Below are positions 59,147 to 64,000 of a stretch of DNA of 64,000 nucleotides, in pieces. How positions within the stretch are numbered: the stretch's first letter is position 1; every line of letters begins with the position of its first letter. The position numbers and the translations under genes were made by a program. The notes under the pieces were generated by a model that ran no database searches, was not told the origin of the DNA, and saw only the letters and a list, made by a program, of their open reading frames with translations. The DNA is from Frondihabitans peucedani (lineage in GTDB: Bacteria; Actinomycetota; Actinomycetes; Actinomycetales; Microbacteriaceae): contig NZ_BAABAU010000004.1 of the NCBI RefSeq assembly GCF_039537585.1, positions 62,001 through 126,000 of the forward strand. The letters run 5' to 3'.

Positions 59147-59650
59147 ATGGCACTGATCCCGTACTCCCCCGACCCGCAGCTGCTGCGGACCACGTTCTCG
59201 TACTTCCCGTCGGGTGTCGTCGCGCTGGCCGCCGAGGTCGACGGTGCGCCCGAGGGGCTCGTCGCGTCGTCCTTCACCGTCGGGGTCTCGCTGGAGCCGC
59301 CGCTCGTCCTGTTCTCGGTGCAGAACACGTCGACCACCTGGCCGGTCCTGAAGCGGGCCGAGCGCATCGGCATCTCGGTCCTCGGCGAGACGCACGGAGA
59401 GACCGCGAAGCAGATCGCTGCGAAAGACAAGTCGACCCGCTTCGAGAACCTCGCTCTCGAGCGGAGCGACGACGGCGCGCTGTTCGTCCAGGGGTCGCCG
59501 GTGTGGCTCGAGACGAAGTCGTACGCCGAGTACCCGGCCGGCGACCACACGCTGATCCTGCTCGAGGTCACCGGCCTCTACGCCGACGCGACGCTCGAGC
59601 CCCTCGTGTTCCACGGCAGCGCCTTCAAGCAGCTGCTGAAGTCCGCGTAG
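59147..59650 (+). CDS. Flavin reductase (FMN-binding split-barrel) domain protein
   Basis: 167 aa. TTFSYFPSGVVALAAEVDG, GLVASSFTVGVSLEPPLVLF and HGETAKQIAAKD follow the pattern of the HpaC/PheA2-type flavin reductases. It reduces FMN/FAD with NAD(P)H and hands it to a monooxygenase; no such partner lies next to it. ATG at 59147 after CGAAGGAA. A hairpin follows the stop. Confidence 0.85.
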   Translation: MALIPYSPDPQLLRTTFSYFPSGVVALAAEVDGAPEGLVASSFTVGVSLEPPLVLFSVQNTSTTWPVLKRAERIGISVLGETHGETAKQIAAKDKSTRFENLALERSDDGALFVQGSPVWLETKSYAEYPAGDHTLILLEVTGLYADATLEPLVFHGSAFKQLLKSA

Positions 59651-59666
59651 TCCGGGGCGCCGCCCA

Positions 59667-59720
59667 ACGTCTCGCGGACTGTGCACCGTGCCGCGGCAGG
59701 GTGCAGTGTCCGTGAGACGT
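59667..59720. terminator. Intergenic hairpin between convergent genes
   Basis: 21-bp arms (59667-59687, 59700-59720) pair with four mismatches around a 12-nt GC-rich loop, between the flavin reductase (+) and the DNA methyltransferase (-) genes. Confidence 0.65.
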
Positions 59721-59742
59721 CGGACGGCAGCCGCTGCTCCGG

Positions 59743-60591
59743 CTAGACGAAGTCCGCGCCGGGCAGACGCCGCTGCATGACGGCGATGGCCTCGGGGTTG
59801 GAGTCGACGAGCACGAACCGGCGCCCGAGAGCCGCGGCCACGGCACCGGTGGTGCCGGATCCTGCGAAGAAGTCGAGCACCCAGTCGCCCTCGCGGCTGG
59901 AGGCCTGCACGATCCTGCGCACCACGCCCTCCGGCTTCTGCGTCGGGTAGCCCGTCTTCTCGCGGCCGGTCGGCGACACGATCGTGTGCCACCAGACGTC
60001 GGTCGGCAGCTTGCCTCGGGCGGCCTTCTCGGGCGTGACGAGCCCCGGCGCCATGTACGGCTCGCGGTCGACCGCCTCGGAGTCGAAGTGGTACTTCGCG
60101 GGGTCTTTGACGTAGACCAGGATCGTGTCGTGCTTCGTCGGCCAGTGGCTGCGGCTCTTCGCGCCGTAGTCGTAGGCCCAGATGATCTCGTTGAGAAACG
60201 AAGCGCGGCCGAACAGCGCGTCGAGGAGCACCTTCGCGTAGTGCGCCTCGCGGTAGTCGAGGTGCAGGTAGAGCGTGCCGTCGTCGGCGAGGAGCCGCCA
60301 CGCCTCGGCCAGCCGCGGCTCGAGGAACGACCAGTAGTCGTCGAACCGGTCGTCGTACTTCATCAGGTCGCCGCGGATCCGCTCGTACTGCACCCCCTTG
60401 AACCCCGTCACGGCGCCCGTCCGAGAGCCCCGCACGGAGTGCGTCTCGTGCCGGGTCTGACTGCGGCCGGTGTTGAAAGGCGGGTCGAGGTAGACCACCG
60501 TGAACGCGCCGTCGGGGAGGCCCGGCAGGATCTCGAGGTTGTCACCGTGGACCACGCGGTCGGCCGACTCGGGGGTCCAGGGCGGGAGCAT
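59743..60591 (-). CDS. Orphan site-specific DNA methyltransferase (N4/N6 type)
   Basis: 282 aa. Catalytic motif IV DPPFN (36-40) comes first and the AdoMet-binding motif I FFAGSGTTG late (about 245), the order of beta-class amino methyltransferases. No restriction endonuclease gene adjoins it, and the recognition sequence cannot be read from the protein. Such solitary enzymes may have housekeeping or regulatory roles. ATG at 60591; the extra 47 residues of the longer frame would overlap the divergent GNAT gene. Confidence 0.85.
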   Translation of the reverse strand: MLPPWTPESADRVVHGDNLEILPGLPDGAFTVVYLDPPFNTGRSQTRHETHSVRGSRTGAVTGFKGVQYERIRGDLMKYDDRFDDYWSFLEPRLAEAWRLLADDGTLYLHLDYREAHYAKVLLDALFGRASFLNEIIWAYDYGAKSRSHWPTKHDTILVYVKDPAKYHFDSEAVDREPYMAPGLVTPEKAARGKLPTDVWWHTIVSPTGREKTGYPTQKPEGVVRRIVQASSREGDWVLDFFAGSGTTGAVAAALGRRFVLVDSNPEAIAVMQRRLPGADFV

Positions 60592-60688
60592 GCACCTATT
60601 CTGGCGGGCCTTGGAGCCCCGCCCGACCAGCGGCCGGGCGACGAGAAGGCTCGGGTCGGCGTGAGCATCGCGGCGTAACGTTCTCGGC

Positions 60689-60973
60689 ATGACCATCGAA
60701 GTCCGGAACGACGAAGCCCAGCACCAGTACACGATCCTCGACGACGGCCGCCCGGTGGGGCTCGCCGCCTACGACATCTCGGGCGGACAGATCGCGTTCA
60801 CGCACACCGAGGTCGACCCGAGGGAGCAGGGCAAGGGGCTTGCCGCGATCCTGGTCAAGCACGCCCTCGACGACGTCGCGGCCACCACGTCGCTGCGGGT
60901 CGTGCCGGCCTGCTCGTACGTCGCCGACTACGTCCGCAAGCACGCCGAGTACGAGGAGCTCACGCGGCGCTGA
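60689..60973 (+). CDS. Small GNAT-like acetyltransferase (YjdJ/Gtn-type)
   Basis: 94 aa minimal GNAT domain. FTHTEVDPREQGKGLAAILV contains the acetyl-CoA loop (QGKGLA), and VVPACSYVADYVRKH is the family's C-terminal signature. These small proteins (YjdJ, human GTDC-like) may acetylate a metabolite or protein, or bind acyl-CoA only. Divergent from the methyltransferase gene. Confidence 0.85.
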   Translation: MTIEVRNDEAQHQYTILDDGRPVGLAAYDISGGQIAFTHTEVDPREQGKGLAAILVKHALDDVAATTSLRVVPACSYVADYVRKHAEYEELTRR

Positions 60974-60989
60974 CGCGGGCGGCGCAGGA

Positions 60990-62039
60990 TCACGGGACTC
61001 TCGCGAGCCACTCCTTCGTCGCGAACTTGGTGCGCACGAGCTCCTCGGCCTGGGCCAGCTCGTCGGCCGTGACGTGCCCCTCCGTCGCCCCGTAGAGCCC
61101 CGAGAACGTCTGCTTCAGGCGCTCGATGATCTCGGCGCGGGGCAGACCGGTCTGCGAGCGGAGCGGGTCGACGCGCTTGGCGGCGCTGGTGGTGCCCTTG
61201 TCGCTCATCTTCTCGCGGCCGATCCGGAGCACCTGCACCATCTTCTCGCCGTCCATGTCGTAGCTCATGGTGGCGTGGTGCAGCAGGGCCCCGTTGCCGA
61301 GCCGCTTCTGGGCGGCCCCGCCGATCTTGCCCTTGTCGCTCGTGATGTCGTTGAGCGGCTGGTAGAACGCGTCGATGCCGAGCGACTTGAGGCCGGTGAT
61401 GACCCACTCGTCGAGGTAGGCGTAGGAGTCGGCGAAGCTCATGCCCTGCACGAGGTCGCCAGGGGCGTAGAGCGAGTACGTGACGATCGACTGGGCGTCC
61501 ATGAACATCGCGCCGCCGCCGGAGATGCGGCGGACGACCTGGAACCCGTACTTCTCGGCGTTCTCGGGGTCGACCTCGTTCTTCAGCGACTGGAAGCTGC
61601 CGATGACGACGGCCGGTTCGTCCCACTCCCAGAAGCGGAGCGTCGGGCCGCGGCGGCCGGCGCCGACCTCCTCGGTCAGCACCTGGTCGAGGGCGAGGTG
61701 CACGTTCGGCGAGACGGGGCCGTCGTGGATGATCTGCCAGTCGTAGTCGCGCCAGTCGGTCGCCCGGCTGAGGCTGCGGCGGATGGCGACGGCGATGGCC
61801 TCGCCCGTCACGCCGAGCATCGTCGTGCCCTCGGGGAGGCCGCGCTTGATCGCGTCGACGATGGTCGCCGAGTCGGACGCCGCATCGAGGCCGTTGACCG
61901 CCCGGTCGATCGCCTCGAGGGCGTCGTCGGGCTCGAGGAAGAAGTCGCCGGCCAGGCGGAAGCCCGACAGCTTCCCGTCGACCACGTCGAGGTCGACGAC
62001 GACCAGCTTGCCCCCGGGGACCTTGTATTCACCGTGCAT
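60990..62039 (-). CDS. Lipoate-protein ligase with the accessory domain at the N-terminus
   Basis: 349 aa. Residues 1-85 (GEYKVPGGKLVVVDLDVVDG then FRLAGDFFLEPDDALE) match the small accessory domain that is C-terminal in E. coli LplA and separate (LplB) in some archaea. Residues about 100-349 are the catalytic domain, with RRISGGGAMFMD (170-181) and the lysine loop KGKIGGAAQK (K238). It activates lipoate with ATP and attaches it to E2/H proteins. The domain order is permuted relative to LplA. ATG at 62039. Confidence 0.85.
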   Translation of the reverse strand: MHGEYKVPGGKLVVVDLDVVDGKLSGFRLAGDFFLEPDDALEAIDRAVNGLDAASDSATIVDAIKRGLPEGTTMLGVTGEAIAVAIRRSLSRATDWRDYDWQIIHDGPVSPNVHLALDQVLTEEVGAGRRGPTLRFWEWDEPAVVIGSFQSLKNEVDPENAEKYGFQVVRRISGGGAMFMDAQSIVTYSLYAPGDLVQGMSFADSYAYLDEWVITGLKSLGIDAFYQPLNDITSDKGKIGGAAQKRLGNGALLHHATMSYDMDGEKMVQVLRIGREKMSDKGTTSAAKRVDPLRSQTGLPRAEIIERLKQTFSGLYGATEGHVTADELAQAEELVRTKFATKEWLARVP

Positions 62040-62090
62040 GGGGTCAGCCTACGACCGGCCGCCGACGGCCGAGGGGCTCTCGCCGCGCGG

Positions 62091-62148
62091 AGTACGTTCT
62101 GACGTCGGAAGTACGGTCTGGATCGTACTTCCGACGTCAGAACGTACT
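62091..62148. repeat. Perfect 25-bp intergenic inverted repeat
   Basis: Arms at 62091-62115 and 62124-62148 are perfect complements around GTCTGGAT, between two genes of the same strand. It may terminate the lipase-like gene. The next 50 bp contain GGGCGGCTAGGCGAC-type tandem repeats. Confidence 0.85.
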
Positions 62149-62198
62149 CGGGCGGCACCGCCGGGCGGCTAGGCGACGGGCGGCTAGGCGACGGGCTG

Positions 62199-63071
62199 TT
62201 AGGCGGCAGGGTATCGGCTGTCGAGCCAGTCGACGAGGTCGGCCATGACCTCCTCGCGGTTCGTCTCGTTGAAGACCTCGTGCCGAGCGCCGTCGTAGAC
62301 GATGAGCTCGACGTCGGTGAGGCGGCTGCGGTTCAGGTAGGCGTGGGCGAGCTTCTCGGCGCTGGCCGTGCCGCCGAGCGGATCGTCGCTGCCGACCTGG
62401 ATGAGCAGCGGCAGGTCGCGCGCGAGCTTCTTCGCCGGCCGCCCGTAGAGCCGCAGCGCGTCGCGCAGCCCGAAGAGCTTGAGCACGCTGGCCTCGACGA
62501 CCAACGGGTCGACGGCCATGGCAGCGGCGATCGCAGGATCGCGGCTCAGCCACTCGAACCCGGTGGTCCCGAGGTGGGCGTGCCGCTTGTTGAGGTCGCC
62601 GCCGTTCATGGTCCGCGGAGTTCGGAGCGCCGTCCCGGTCAGGACCACCCCGTCGAAGTCGTCGGCGTGGGCATCGACCAGGATCTGCGCCATGAGCGAC
62701 CCCCAGGAGTGACCGAGCAGGATCACGGGGACCCCGTCCGCCTCCTCGCGGATCAGCCCCGTGAGCTGTCGGATCGCGTCCATCGTCGCGCGGAGGCCGC
62801 CGGGACCGAGGTGGCCGAGCATCCTGCTGCCCTCGCCCCACTGCCCGACGCCGGTCTGGCCGTGCCCGCGGTGGTCGTCGGCGTAGACGCTGTAGCCGGC
62901 CCGGACCAGGTGGTTCGCGAGCTCCTCGTAGCGGAGGGCGTACTCGCCGACGCCGTGCGCGATCTGGACGACGCCGCGCGGCTTCGCCGCCTTCCAGGCG
63001 TAGTAGTGGATGGTCACGCCGTGGGCGTCGACGAACTCGTAGTCGCCGCGCGCGGCCTCGAAGGTGGGCAC
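62199..63071 (-). CDS. Alpha/beta hydrolase, monoacylglycerol-lipase type
   Basis: 290 aa. VQIAHGVGEYALRYEELANHL (first part), DDHRGHGQT, nucleophile elbow GHSWGS, acid in GSDDPLGG and catalytic His in GARHEVFNE. The HGxGE and hydrophobic lid pattern fit monoacylglycerol lipases/lysophospholipases, which free a fatty acid from monoacylglycerol in the cytoplasm or at the membrane. ATG at 63071. Confidence 0.85.
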   Translation of the reverse strand: MPTFEAARGDYEFVDAHGVTIHYYAWKAAKPRGVVQIAHGVGEYALRYEELANHLVRAGYSVYADDHRGHGQTGVGQWGEGSRMLGHLGPGGLRATMDAIRQLTGLIREEADGVPVILLGHSWGSLMAQILVDAHADDFDGVVLTGTALRTPRTMNGGDLNKRHAHLGTTGFEWLSRDPAIAAAMAVDPLVVEASVLKLFGLRDALRLYGRPAKKLARDLPLLIQVGSDDPLGGTASAEKLAHAYLNRSRLTDVELIVYDGARHEVFNETNREEVMADLVDWLDSRYPAA

Positions 63072-63124
63072 GGCGTCAGTCTGCCAGGCGGGGTGCCGTG
63101 GCGGGAGTGCCTGTGCGGCAGCCC

Positions 63125-63877
63125 TCAGTGCGCGGAGTACCCGCCGTCGACGAGGTGGTACGAGCCCGTGATGAACGACGCCTCGTCGCTCAGGAGGAAC
63201 AACACCAGCGCCGCGACCTCGTCGGACGTGCCGAGGCGGCCGGTGGCGTGCTGCGCCTCGAGGCCCGCGAGCGCGTCGGCGTCGAGCGACGACCGGACGA
63301 GCGGGGTGTCGATGAAGCCGGGGCCGACCGCGTTCGTGCGGACGCCCTGCTTGGAGTACTCGAGCGCCGCGACCTTGGTCAGCCCGACGAGCGCGTGCTT
63401 CGATGCGACGTAGGCGGCGTTCTGCGCGATGCCGACCGACCCGAGGACCGAGCTCATGTTTACGATCGCTCCGCCGCCCGCGGCGACGAGGGCCGGGAGC
63501 TGATAGCGGAGCCCGTAGAAGACGCCGCTGAGGTCGACGCCGACGACGCGGTCCCAGGCGGCGACGTCGTAGTCGCCGATCCTGGCCGGCGCCGCGCCGA
63601 TGCCCGCGTTGTTGACGGCGAGGTGGAGCGCGCCGTAGGTGGAGACCGCGAAGTCGACGGCCTTCTCGCTGTCGGCGGCGATCGCCGTGTTGCCGGCGAA
63701 GGCGGCTGCGGTGCCGCCGGCGGCTGCGATCTCGTCGACGACGCGGGTGGCCGCGTCGAGCGCGATGTCGGTGACGATGACCGAGGCGCCCTCTGCGGCG
63801 AGCGCCTTGGAGACGGCCTCCCCGATGCCGGAGCCTCCGCCGGTGACGATCGCGACCCTGTTCTCGAACCTGCCCAT
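63125..63877 (-). CDS. Short-chain dehydrogenase/reductase (FabG-like)
   Basis: 250 aa classical SDR: TGGGSGIGEAVS (about 11-22), NNAGIG, MSSVLGSVG, Y-V-A-S-K (YxxxK) and the C-terminal VDGGYSAH. Residues and length fit FabG-type alcohol/ketone reductases with NAD(P). ATG at 63877 begins MGRFENRVAIVTGG. Upstream are operator-like TTAGC/GCTAA repeats shared with a probable divergent MarR gene. Confidence 0.88.
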   Translation of the reverse strand: MGRFENRVAIVTGGGSGIGEAVSKALAAEGASVIVTDIALDAATRVVDEIAAAGGTAAAFAGNTAIAADSEKAVDFAVSTYGALHLAVNNAGIGAAPARIGDYDVAAWDRVVGVDLSGVFYGLRYQLPALVAAGGGAIVNMSSVLGSVGIAQNAAYVASKHALVGLTKVAALEYSKQGVRTNAVGPGFIDTPLVRSSLDADALAGLEAQHATGRLGTSDEVAALVLFLLSDEASFITGSYHLVDGGYSAH

Positions 63878-63945
63878 GGTGATCCTGCGCCCTTCTCTAC
63901 ACGACACTCGTTGTCTAACCGACACGATACGCCCTACCGGTTTAG

Positions 63946-63971
63946 TTAGCAAAGCTAATTTGTTAGGCTAA
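63946..63971. promoter_or_regulatory. Operator-like palindromes between SDR and probable MarR gene
   Basis: TTAGCAAAGCTAA (63946-63958) and TTAGGCTAA (63963-63971) share TTAG/CTAA half-sites in an AT-rich stretch, unlike the surrounding DNA. MarR-family repressors commonly bind such sites between divergent genes. Confidence 0.5.
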
Positions 63972-63977
63972 TGACCG

Positions 63978-64000
63978 ATGACAGACACCAGAGACGCCGC
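63978..64000 (+). CDS. Start of a divergent gene, probably a MarR-type regulator (partial)
   Basis: ATG at 63978 reads MTDTRDAA before the window ends. The call rests only on position: divergent from an SDR with MarR-like operators between. Only eight residues are visible; an ATG at 63971 in another frame is the alternative. Confidence 0.3.

Overview
This window comes from a high-GC Gram-positive actinobacterium, most likely a member of the Microbacteriaceae. The base composition is about 70% G+C, GTG starts and 4-bp GTGA/ATGA stop-start overlaps are frequent, tRNA genes lack an encoded CCA, and there are two LytR-CpsA-Psr proteins, a DUF3090/SCO1664/phosphomutase trio and MmyB-type regulators. 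The genus cannot be fixed from sequence alone. I see no rRNA, CRISPR array, insertion sequence or prophage.

Layout. 0-2 kb: a SIS-domain sugar-phosphate protein (cut by the window edge) and a BtpA/SgcQ-type protein, read leftward behind a GntR-like palindrome. 2.2-4.4 kb: a heliorhodopsin-like membrane protein that lacks the retinal lysine, then a secreted coiled-coil M23 peptidase. 4.4-9 kb: two divergent regulator/enzyme pairs with visible operators (MmyB/SDR, TetR/chloroperoxidase-like hydrolase), a small membrane protein and a GNAT. 9-16.5 kb: secreted hydrolases (lipoprotein, phosphoesterase, Tat esterase, LTD-ExeM nuclease-phytase fusion) that look like a phosphate-scavenging set. 16.6-20.4 kb: LCP protein, HAD hydrolase, lipoprotein, class A beta-lactamase. 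20.6-24.8 kb: a CMD/cupin/zinc-alcohol dehydrogenase/MFS module with its own MmyB regulator, beside tRNA-Ser(GCU). 25.5-30.7 kb: second LCP protein, LysR/EamA pair, and an FMN riboswitch controlling a PnuX-type riboflavin transporter.

30.8-43.8 kb is mostly core: DUF4303, an AAA+ ATPase/VWA pair, the SCO1664-DUF3090-histidine phosphatase trio, tRNA-Ser(UGA), serS with a coupled HAD phosphatase, a diacylglycerol kinase-type lipid kinase, pheA and pgm. 43.9-51.4 kb is the most striking region. An alkyl-DHAP-synthase homologue, a PlsC acyltransferase and an SDR read left. Facing them are a degenerate ferritin-like protein, a fatty-acyl-CoA-reductase/HAD fusion and an intact ferritin-like diiron protein. 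Together they match the steps of ether-lipid synthesis. 51.5-55.8 kb: a MoxR-DUF58 operon. 55.8-64 kb: secreted amidase-like protein, 14-TM exporter, flavin reductase, orphan DNA methyltransferase, small GNAT, permuted lipoate-protein ligase, lipase-like hydrolase, and an SDR divergent from a probable MarR regulator.

A genome-signature octamer, GCAGGATC/GATCCTGC, occurs about 55 times in the window by hand count (about 2 expected), in both orientations and both inside and between genes. Starts are chosen by homology and ribosome binding sites, and often lie downstream of the longest possible ORF.
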